Part shown: positions 57,825-64,000 of the stretch, piece after piece
How positions within the stretch are numbered: position 1 is the stretch's first letter
How the letters are laid out: each line of letters opens with the position of its first letter
Assembly: GCA_902799665.1 (NCBI GenBank)
Contig: CADCBK010000004.1
Coordinates: forward strand, 13,588 to 77,587
DNA: 64,000 nt
From: an uncultured Spirochaetaceae bacterium
GTDB lineage: Bacteria > Spirochaetota > Spirochaetia > Treponematales > Treponemataceae
Direction: 5' to 3'
Translations under genes and position numbers: made by a program
The notes under the pieces: generated by a model
What the model was told of the DNA's origin: nothing
The model's input: only the letters and a program-made list of their open reading frames with translations
Databases searched by the model: none

Positions 57825-58598
57825 TTATTTTATTTCAAAAATTTTCGCGCTTTTGATTTTTCCGTCGGGATAATATGTGTATTCGTATTTTAATTCTTCG
57901 GCCGGCCCGCCGCTGATGTAATTTTTTTCCCGCTCAAGATAATTGTTCGCGTTGTAGAAGCGCTCGTTCTTTAACCTTCCGTTCACAAAACGCTTTGTCT
58001 GCTTTCCGGCGGAATTGTATTCAAATTTTTCCACGATTTTCTTTTTTCCGATTTTTTGCTTTTTCAAGACAAGGTTTCCGTTTTTGTCGTATGAAAAAGT
58101 TATCGTCGACGTGTCGTTCAAAAGCTTGCGCTTTTCCTTTGTTTTTCTTCTGGCGGAATTGTAGCTGTACCAGCGCTCCATGCCCTGCGTGTCTTTTTCG
58201 TGGATTAAAAGCTTTTTGTCGTTGTATTCAAAACTCACAACGCTTCCGCTTGAAAATTCCTTTAAAATCAAATTGCCGTTTGAGTCGTATTTGAAAGAGC
58301 AGGAGAACAAATCTCCCAAATTGGTCGCGTAAGAAAGCGCGTTCCCATTTGAATCGTAGGTGTACCAGACTTCGTCGCCGGCCGTGTTTTTGGAATGCTG
58401 GAGTTTTCCAAAGGAGTTGAACTCACGCCATTCCTTAAAGCCCGAGGCTCTTTCGGTGTAAGTGACGTTTCCGTTTTCGTCGTACTCGGAATATTTGACG
58501 AAGATTTCTTTTGGCTCGTCCGCTTCCCACCAGTGTTGCGCAAGGCAAGGGAAAACGCCTAAAAGCATGGCTGTCAAAAGCGCGATTGTTTTTTTCAT
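57825..58598 (-). CDS. secreted YD/RHS-repeat protein
   Basis: The 257-residue exported protein has signal peptide MKKTIALLTAMLLGVFPCLAQ and then about eight YD-type repeats (YDSNGN, YDKNGN, YYPDGK) of 20-22 residues like those of RHS/YD-repeat proteins, but no toxin or core domain. It probably forms a short beta-strand array at the cell surface or in the periplasm. Its start overlaps the end of the lipoprotein gene by 4 bp, so the two are coupled. Confidence 0.8.
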   Translation of the reverse strand: MKKTIALLTAMLLGVFPCLAQHWWEADEPKEIFVKYSEYDENGNVTYTERASGFKEWREFNSFGKLQHSKNTAGDEVWYTYDSNGNALSYATNLGDLFSCSFKYDSNGNLILKEFSSGSVVSFEYNDKKLLIHEKDTQGMERWYSYNSARRKTKEKRKLLNDTSTITFSYDKNGNLVLKKQKIGKKKIVEKFEYNSAGKQTKRFVNGRLKNERFYNANNYLEREKNYISGGPAEELKYEYTYYPDGKIKSAKIFEIK

Positions 58599-60589
58599 TT
58601 TGAATCCTCCGTTTTATAAATTGTTTTTAAATATTCTTCGTATTCCAGATCGTCGCGAAAAACTCGGTGCGAGAGAATCTCTCCGCTGTCGGAAAAGCGC
58701 CAGGCCTCGTATTGGTTTTTAAATTGCTCGTCGCCGTAAAGGCATAGGCCGCTTTTTGGCGCGGAGTAAAAACGTACGCGAAGGGAAGAGTAGTCTGGCC
58801 ACGCGTTTATCGTGAACAAATGGGAAAGGCGGCCATCGTCCAAAAGATAAGCGTTTTTGTTCGCCACGATAAAGCGGTCAAAGTTTTTGAAGACGCAAAG
58901 CTCCCGGTTTACGATTGCTATCGGCTTGTCGCTTTCCGAAATTTCAAGTCCAAGGCTGATCTCGCTGTTAACGCTTTCTTTGTCGCCTCCGCGATTGTCA
59001 AGATTGATGTTTGCAAGTTCAATCATGTCGTCAAAGCAAACTGGCTGGACGGCAAGGTCTGTTGACTGTCCTTCTCCCGTAAAATTTTCTTCCACAAGAT
59101 AAAGGTTTCCAATGTATGATTTTCCCTTGCCTGCGGTGAACAAAGTGGCAAGAAGCGTTTTGTAGCCGGTGACAATCATTCCGCCCTGGTATACGTCCGT
59201 GTAAATCGCGTGTGGATATTTTTTTTGAATTTCTTTAAGCGCTTCCTCATGATCTTCATGCCAGCCAAATTCTTTTACATGCCAATCCGTTCGTCCGGAA
59301 CTGATGTGCGCCAAAGAAAGGGAGTCAATCATGCCAATGCGGCCGTCCTCTTTTTGGACAAGAAGAAAGTTGGAGCGAATTGTTTTTTCTCCGATTTTCA
59401 CAAGATGCTCAAACGGAAGGCCTTTAAAGACCTTCAATCGTTCCATCGCCGCGACAGGAATCTTTTCTTTTTGGCTTGTGACGATGTGTTGGCCGCAAAC
59501 GGAATGGTAGCGCTGGCCGATTGCGCCAAAGCGGATTGAATAGCCAAAAGGCGCGACGCTAAGGCTTTGTTCGTCAATGTCGAACTTTGTTTTTTCTTTA
59601 GCGAAATCCAGCGCCTCTTCAATTTGCTTGTCGCGGAATCGCAAATCCAGCTTTTGCGAGTTGTGAAAGCGCCGCTCTTTTGGCTCGTTCAATTTTTCCA
59701 CTAAAATATTCGGAGCGTATTCACTCCAGTTGTTGGCTATTTCTTCGTAGTCGGCCTTTTTGTTGGAGGAATTTTTCGCGCTTTCGATTTCGGAAAAGCC
59801 TTGCTCGCGCGCATAGTCAAAAACATTTTTTCCAAACTTGTCTTGGACAGTCAAATCCCATTCTGTTCGCAGCGCGGCGTCAAAATAATTTTTGCAGCCG
59901 TTTTTTATCGCGCGAATCAAGGGCGTTTCTTCGTTTTGACCCATCGGAACGTAGGGGATTTTGTCCAAGTTGTTCAACGCCGAAGCGTTTGAGTCAATGT
60001 CGTCTTGAACGGAATCAAGGTCAACCCATTTTAAGTAAACGCAAGGCTTTCCTTTAAGCCATTCAAAGTCGTTTGTTTTTATTCTTTCTCTTGCAAGATA
60101 GTAAAAGATTCCGTTCCAAAAATCCCTTGCGTCTTCTTCTGTTTCAAATTCAACATTGTCGCAAAGCGTTAAAAGCTTGTCGTTTATTTCAGAAAGCTTT
60201 TCAAATTTGATTTGCTGGATTATGTTTTTCAAGAGTTCCTTGTCTTGCAAAATAAAATCGTCAAGAACGTCCAAAACGTTGGGCTTGAATTCCAATTCGT
60301 GAACGCCGCACCAGCCGCTCGCCAAGCCTTTTTGGGCGCGAACGTGGAAGCGCTCCCGCTCTTTGTTCCAGTCCAAAAGCTTGACGGGACTTCCGGCTGA
60401 AAGCAAGACCAAGGAATAGCCGTTGTTGTCTTCCGGATCGACGGTTTTTAAAAGTCCGCTAGTTCCGCTAAAAACGCAATCCTTGTAGTCAAAAATGGAG
60501 CGCGGCTTTTTTGAGCAGCCGGCAAGCGCGGAGGAGAGAAGCGCCGAGGAGATAAGCGCGACAAAAAATATAATGGCTGGTTTTTTCAT
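58595..60589 (-). CDS. large lipoprotein, unknown function
   Basis: The 664-residue product begins MKKPAIIFFVALISSALLSSALAGC, a clear lipoprotein signal. A region near residues 35-100 resembles an SH3-like domain (VKLLDWNKERERFHVRAQKGLASGWCGVHELE). Near residues 205-260 there are ankyrin-like features (ETPLIRAIKNGCKNYFDAAL...DKFGKNVFDYAREQG). The C-terminal part is unrecognised. The ATG at 60589 was preferred to 60601 because it starts the signal peptide. Coupled to the YD-repeat gene; the two may form an envelope complex. Confidence 0.72.
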   Translation of the reverse strand: MKKPAIIFFVALISSALLSSALAGCSKKPRSIFDYKDCVFSGTSGLLKTVDPEDNNGYSLVLLSAGSPVKLLDWNKERERFHVRAQKGLASGWCGVHELEFKPNVLDVLDDFILQDKELLKNIIQQIKFEKLSEINDKLLTLCDNVEFETEEDARDFWNGIFYYLARERIKTNDFEWLKGKPCVYLKWVDLDSVQDDIDSNASALNNLDKIPYVPMGQNEETPLIRAIKNGCKNYFDAALRTEWDLTVQDKFGKNVFDYAREQGFSEIESAKNSSNKKADYEEIANNWSEYAPNILVEKLNEPKERRFHNSQKLDLRFRDKQIEEALDFAKEKTKFDIDEQSLSVAPFGYSIRFGAIGQRYHSVCGQHIVTSQKEKIPVAAMERLKVFKGLPFEHLVKIGEKTIRSNFLLVQKEDGRIGMIDSLSLAHISSGRTDWHVKEFGWHEDHEEALKEIQKKYPHAIYTDVYQGGMIVTGYKTLLATLFTAGKGKSYIGNLYLVEENFTGEGQSTDLAVQPVCFDDMIELANINLDNRGGDKESVNSEISLGLEISESDKPIAIVNRELCVFKNFDRFIVANKNAYLLDDGRLSHLFTINAWPDYSSLRVRFYSAPKSGLCLYGDEQFKNQYEAWRFSDSGEILSHRVFRDDLEYEEYLKTIYKTEDSK

Positions 60590-60619
60590 TCGCCTTGTCA
60601 TTACAATATTGGCATCCCG

Positions 60620-60700
60620 TCAAAGTAAAGCCGAGCCGAGCGGGGCCAAGGCCAGCGCCGCCAAAAGGCAGACTGCGAGGCTTTGTTTTGCTTTTGTCAT
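60620..60700 (-). CDS. 26-residue hydrophobic peptide (leader peptide or small membrane protein)
   Basis: ATG at 60700 follows a strong AAAAAGGAGA with good spacing and encodes a peptide starting MTKAKQSLAVCLLAALALA and ending TGA. It looks like a bare signal peptide or single-span small protein. It precedes the lipoprotein gene by 30 bp in the same direction. It could be real, a leader peptide, or the remnant of an exported protein gene. Confidence 0.4.
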   Translation of the reverse strand: MTKAKQSLAVCLLAALALAPLGSALL

Positions 60701-60810
60701 AAAATCTCCTTTTTTCATTTGTTTCCTCTATTGTTTTAAGCGCGCTGAACTTCTTCTACAGTTTGATAGAATAATCTCATTTCAGAAAGAAAGTCAATGC
60801 GCAAAGCCTA

Positions 60811-60839
60811 TTGCGTTTGTCTCAAAAAAGCGTTACTAT
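60811..60839 (+). promoter_or_regulatory. promoter of the membrane protein gene, leaderless type
   Basis: TTGCGT (60811-60816), a 17-bp spacer and TACTAT (60834-60839), with ATG 6 bp beyond. AAAGAAAGTCAATGC just upstream recurs at 61617-61631 ahead of the gpmI promoter. Confidence 0.62.
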
Positions 60840-60845
60840 TGTTTT

Positions 60846-61526
60846 ATGGAAGACGTTCAAAACAAAAATTGCGGCGCGAAAAATAATCATGTCCGCTTGT
60901 CATTCAGAATCCTTTGGGGAGGCGACGGTCGGCCCGTGGCGCTTTTTTTTACGTCTTGGTCTGTCTGGGTTTCTTGCGCGGCCGCGGCTCTAAGCCTTGC
61001 CTTTGAGATTTTAAAAAAGGCGAAGGGAGTTCAAAATCCACAGGCTTCGGACCAGGGAGTTCTTCACTCCTTGCTAAATTTTTGCGCCGCAATGATGATG
61101 GTGGCGACATTTCTCATCGCCGCCTTCGTTCTTCCTGAAAAAATTTGGACGGCCGCCTATTGGAAATTTGGGTCGGCGTTCAAGCATTTTGTCCTTCCAA
61201 TTTTTACGATTGGGGACGAAATTCTATTTCCTGGAAAGCGTAAAATATTTTTTCCGTTTTTGGGAATGGTCATTCCCATCTCATGGAGCTTTGTCATCAT
61301 TCCCCGCGCCGTGTTCGCGCGCGCTTCCTTTGGCGGCTCCATTCCGCAAGACCTTTGGAGCCAGTATTATCCTTACGGCTTTACCAACCTTGACAACGGT
61401 CACAGCCTAAAAGGCCTTTGCCTCTTGTTTTCGGCAATAGGAATAGGCCTTATCCTTTTTGGCTTTCTTTTCCTTTTGCTTGAAAAATTGAAGTCCGGCA
61501 AAAAGAGCGCGACTGCGGCCGCTTGA
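60846..61526 (+). CDS. integral membrane protein, unknown function
   Basis: The 226-residue protein has about five TM helices (near residues 34-55, 75-95, 100-118, 140-160 and 190-212) and a basic Lys-rich C-terminus. I recognise no family. The ATG at 60846 is chosen because the -10 box ends 6 bp upstream; earlier in-frame starts extend into the divergent promoter region. Single gene, with no neighbour suggesting its role. Confidence 0.65.
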   Translation: MEDVQNKNCGAKNNHVRLSFRILWGGDGRPVALFFTSWSVWVSCAAAALSLAFEILKKAKGVQNPQASDQGVLHSLLNFCAAMMMVATFLIAAFVLPEKIWTAAYWKFGSAFKHFVLPIFTIGDEILFPGKRKIFFPFLGMVIPISWSFVIIPRAVFARASFGGSIPQDLWSQYYPYGFTNLDNGHSLKGLCLLFSAIGIGLILFGFLFLLLEKLKSGKKSATAAA

Positions 61527-61568
61527 ATAAACTGCCACTAGCAAAAGAGCGGCGAGAAAACAGGATGA

Positions 61569-61617
61569 AGACCTAAAATGTTTGTCGCCGCATAAGTCGC
61601 AACGCTTCGCTTGCGAA
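61569..61617. repeat. degraded palindromic-repeat fragment upstream of gpmI
   Basis: The phrase TGTCGCCGCATAAGTCGCAACGC resembles the tail of copy 1 (12659-12682), including the sequence just past its hairpin B. It is probably a decayed member of the same family. Confidence 0.4.
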
Positions 61618-61646
61618 AAGAAAGTCAATGCAAAAAACGCGCGTTC

Positions 61647-61675
61647 TTGCGCAATCTTCGTTTTATCGTTACAAT
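61647..61675 (+). promoter_or_regulatory. gpmI promoter
   Basis: TTGCGC (61647-61652), a 17-bp spacer and TACAAT (61670-61675). The leader is about 30 nt and contains TAGGAG before the ATG. Confidence 0.7.
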
Positions 61676-61713
61676 AGACTAACTTCACTCAATAGACCTA
61701 TAGGAGATATAAT

Positions 61714-63372
61714 ATGTCAGACACAATGCATCCCTTGCAGAAAAACCCCAATTGGAAAGGACGCCGCGGACCGGTGGTTCTTGTAATCATGGACGGCGTG
61801 GGCTACGGAAAATACGAAGAGGGCGACGCGGTAAAAGCGTCAAAAATGAAGTACCTTGACTGGTTCAAGGCCAACTGCCCCAACACAAAGCTCAAGGCCC
61901 ACGGAACCGCCGTTGGACTTCCGACTGACGACGACATGGGAAACAGCGAGGTAGGCCACAACGCCATGGGCTGCGGCCGCGTATTCGCGCAGGGAGCCAA
62001 GCTTGTCGGCGAGTCAATCGCGTCTGGCTCAATGTACCAGGGCGACACTTGGAAAAAATTGGTAAAGAACGTAAACGACAAAAATTCAACATTCCACTTT
62101 ATCGGCCTTGTTTCTGACGGAAACGTCCACTCCCACATCGACCACCTTAAGGCGATGGTTCAGGAAGCCGTAAAGGAAGGCGTAAAAAAGATTCGCGTTC
62201 ACGCTCTTCTTGACGGACGCGACGTTCCGCCCACAAGCGCCTTGGACTATTTTGGCCCCTTGCAGGAATTTTTGGCCGGCCTTGGAGCGGACTGCCAAAT
62301 CGCTTCCGGCGGCGGCCGCATGTACATGACGATGGACCGCTACAACGCCGACTGGAGCATGGTAGAGCGCGGATGGAAAGCCCACGTTTTGGGCGAAGGC
62401 CGCCAGTTTGCCAGCGCCGTCGAAGCGATCGAAACTTACCGCAAGGAAGTTCCCGGCGTTCTTGACCAGGACATGCACGAGTTCGTAATCGCAAAAGACG
62501 GAAAGCCCGTCGGAACAATCGAAGACGGAGACAGTGTCGTTTACTTTAACTTCCGCGGCGACCGCGCCTTGGAAATCACCGCCGCTTTTGAAGAAAAGGA
62601 CTTCCCGCACTTTGACAGAAAGCGCGTTCCCGCCGTTGAGTACGCGGGAATGATGGAATACGACGGCGACAACCACAAGCCCGCGCAATACTTGGTCAAC
62701 CCGCCAAGCATCGACCGCACGATGGGAGAGTACCTCACAAAGAGCGGCGTTCACTTGATGGCGATCAGCGAAACGCAAAAGTACGGACACGTCACATACT
62801 TCTTTAACGGAAACCGCCCCGGCGAATTTGACAAGAGCCTTGAGACTTACGTCGAAGTTCCGTCTGACGTAGTTCCCTTTGAGCAGCGCCCTTGGATGAA
62901 GTGCGCCGAAATCACGGACAAAGTCATCGAAGCGATTAAGAGCGGAAAGTACGACCACATTCGCCTTAACTATCCCAACGGCGACATGGTTGGCCACACT
63001 GGAGTTTTCAACGCCGTCGTTTGCTCTATGGAAGGAATGGACTTGCAGCTTGGCCGCCTTAAGGCCGCCATCGAGGAAGCCGGCGGAATCCTTTGCATCA
63101 CAGCCGACCACGGAAACTCAGACGACATGTACGAGCATAAAAAGGACGGAAGCGTTTCAAAAGACGCAAACGGCGAGCCCAAGCCCAAGACATCTCACAG
63201 CTTGAACCCAGTGCCTGGAATCATCTACGACCCCGAATACAAGGGCGAATACGACAACACAAAGTTGAACGAAGGCTTGGGAATTTCTTCTTGGCCTTCT
63301 ACAATCATGAACCTTATGGGCTTTGTTCCGCCGACAGATTACGACAAGAGCATCGTCAACATGAAAGCGTAA
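61714..63372 (+). CDS. gpmI: 2,3-bisphosphoglycerate-independent phosphoglycerate mutase
   Basis: The 552-residue glycolytic enzyme interconverts 3- and 2-phosphoglycerate using two Mn ions. [12 protein letters not shown] supplies the first metal Asp, [13 protein letters not shown] the catalytic Ser, and [24 protein letters not shown] and [11 protein letters not shown] the remaining ligands. TAGGAG precedes the ATG. It is followed by mnmG after 25 bp, so the genes may be co-transcribed. Length is slightly above the bacterial average of about 510-550. Confidence 0.96.
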   Translation: MSDTMHPLQKNPNWKGRRGPVVLVIMDGVGYGKYEEGDAVKASKMKYLDWFKANCPNTKLKAHGTAVGLPTDDDMGNSEVGHNAMGCGRVFAQGAKLVGESIASGSMYQGDTWKKLVKNVNDKNSTFHFIGLVSDGNVHSHIDHLKAMVQEAVKEGVKKIRVHALLDGRDVPPTSALDYFGPLQEFLAGLGADCQIASGGGRMYMTMDRYNADWSMVERGWKAHVLGEGRQFASAVEAIETYRKEVPGVLDQDMHEFVIAKDGKPVGTIEDGDSVVYFNFRGDRALEITAAFEEKDFPHFDRKRVPAVEYAGMMEYDGDNHKPAQYLVNPPSIDRTMGEYLTKSGVHLMAISETQKYGHVTYFFNGNRPGEFDKSLETYVEVPSDVVPFEQRPWMKCAEITDKVIEAIKSGKYDHIRLNYPNGDMVGHTGVFNAVVCSMEGMDLQLGRLKAAIEEAGGILCITADHGNSDDMYEHKKDGSVSKDANGEPKPKTSHSLNPVPGIIYDPEYKGEYDNTKLNEGLGISSWPSTIMNLMGFVPPTDYDKSIVNMKA

Positions 63373-63397
63373 TCAGGCGGAACGGAACGCTAAAAAA

Positions 63398-64000
63398 ATG
63401 CCGGGCTTTTACGACTCTTACGATGTCGCCGTTGTCGGAGCGGGGCACGCCGGAATTGAGGCTGCCCTTGCCTCCGCGCGGATGGGACTAAAGACACTTG
63501 TAATCACTCAAAGCGTTGACGCGATTGGAAGAATGTCGTGCAATCCCAGCATTGGCGGAATCGCCAAAGGCAACATCGTTTGCGAGATTGACGCGCTGGG
63601 CGGCCAAATGGCAAAGCTGATTGACCGCTCGATGATTCAGTTCCGCTTGTTGAACAAAAGCCGCGGCCCCGCCGTGCAAGCGCCCAGAAGCCAAGCCGAC
63701 AAAATTTTGTACTCCCAGCTTGCGCGGCAAGTTTTGGAATCAACTCCAAATCTTTCCACCTTGATGGACACTGTCGTTGACATAATCGCGACCCAAAGCG
63801 ACCAGAGCCTTCCGCCCAATTCCGATTCAAGCGCGGCGGCGGGAAGCATTCCCGGCGACTCGCGGACGGAAGGTTTGCAAGACCAAAAGGCGGCTGGCGC
63901 GGAAGACAGCGCCGGAACGAATGGCGGCGGCCAAAACGGCTCGCAAAACCAAAAAGCGGCCCGCATAGACTACGGCTCGGCGGACTCGGCGCGCGGCGGT
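63398..64000 (+). CDS. mnmG: tRNA uridine-5-carboxymethylaminomethyl enzyme MnmG (3' end outside window)
   Basis: MnmG with MnmE modifies U34 of tRNAs. The visible 201 codons start [23 protein letters not shown] (FAD-binding GxGxxG) and include [23 protein letters not shown] and [16 protein letters not shown], diagnostic for MnmG/GidA. From about residue 130 the sequence turns into a Ser/Ala/Gly/Gln/Asp-rich stretch of over 70 residues ([10 protein letters not shown]...[10 protein letters not shown]) still running at the window edge, where the family normally continues with a short loop. No stop codon occurs in the frame. Confidence 0.93.
   Translation, partial: MPGFYDSYDVAVVGAGHAGIEAALASARMGLKTLVITQSVDAIGRMSCNPSIGGIAKGNIVCEIDALGGQMAKLIDRSMIQFRLLNKSRGPAVQAPRSQADKILYSQLARQVLESTPNLSTLMDTVVDIIATQSDQSLPPNSDSSAAAGSIPGDSRTEGLQDQKAAGAEDSAGTNGGGQNGSQNQKAARIDYGSADSARGG

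Noticed and set aside
1..64000. tRNA and rRNA genes
   Set aside because: I found no cloverleaf with a GTTCRANYC T-arm or rRNA-like stretch in the gaps. A covariance-model scan (tRNAscan-SE, Infernal) would be decisive.

Overview
The window looks like a chromosomal segment of a treponeme (Spirochaetota) with a fairly GC-rich backbone. Four things support this. (1) A CarD-type regulator is followed by a fused IspD-IspF gene, and alaS, a SurA/PpiC-like isomerase, nusB, a TPR lipoprotein gene and a solitary groES lie together; from memory both arrangements resemble Treponema pallidum (TP0511-TP0512 and about TP1013-TP1017). (2) The alanyl-tRNA synthetase is short and lacks the C-terminal domain. 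(3) There is a 1268-residue spirochaete-type coiled-coil protein. (4) There are BspA-type LRR lipoproteins and many lipoproteins or secreted proteins without recognisable relatives. No rRNA, tRNA, CRISPR array or intact insertion sequence was seen.

Layout. 1-5083: recG (cut by the left edge), a small HD alarmone-hydrolase-like gene and valS. 5084-9420: an accessory stretch, AT-rich from about 6.6 kb, with a lipoprotein, a transposase remnant, a 30-residue holin-like toxin ORF facing an antisense promoter (candidate type I toxin-antitoxin), an XRE regulator, a BspA-LRR lipoprotein with 138-bp DNA repeats and a small SANT-like protein. 9551-12595: a broken class III nucleotide cyclase and a membrane coiled-coil protein. 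12720-23231: a giant 2-hydroxyacyl-CoA dehydratase activase-type protein, a secreted protein, a HAD hydrolase and the long coiled-coil protein. 23249-28878: ispDF, carD and two tandem channel plus cyclic-nucleotide-binding-protein cassettes. 29087-34764: groES to alaS. 34850-42692: envelope proteins, ftsH and clpP back to back, a UPF0158-GNAT protein, a DbpA-type RNA-binding protein and an MBL hydrolase. 42715-53065: c-di-GMP turnover genes (HD-GYP and two EAL proteins) flanking an AT-rich surface-glycan cluster, an XRE regulator and an SDR dehydrogenase. 53283-64000: type III glutamine synthetase, purD, a DUF554 protein, secreted or lipoproteins, gpmI and the start of mnmG (cut by the right edge).

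Working themes. Promoters are easy to read: TTGnnn, exactly 17 bp, then a TATAAT-like box. In about a dozen genes, including valS, alaS, ftsH, clpP, carD and purD, the -10 box ends only 6-10 bp before the start codon. This predicts leaderless mRNAs as a normal mode of expression here. A palindromic repeat family sits directly on stop codons, and one copy lies in frame inside ispD. Several conserved enzymes (RecG, MnmG, a DUF554 protein, IspDF) carry extra low-complexity or repeat-derived inserts. Nucleotide signalling is prominent: cyclase, cNMP-binding proteins beside channels, c-di-GMP phosphodiesterases and an alarmone hydrolase.
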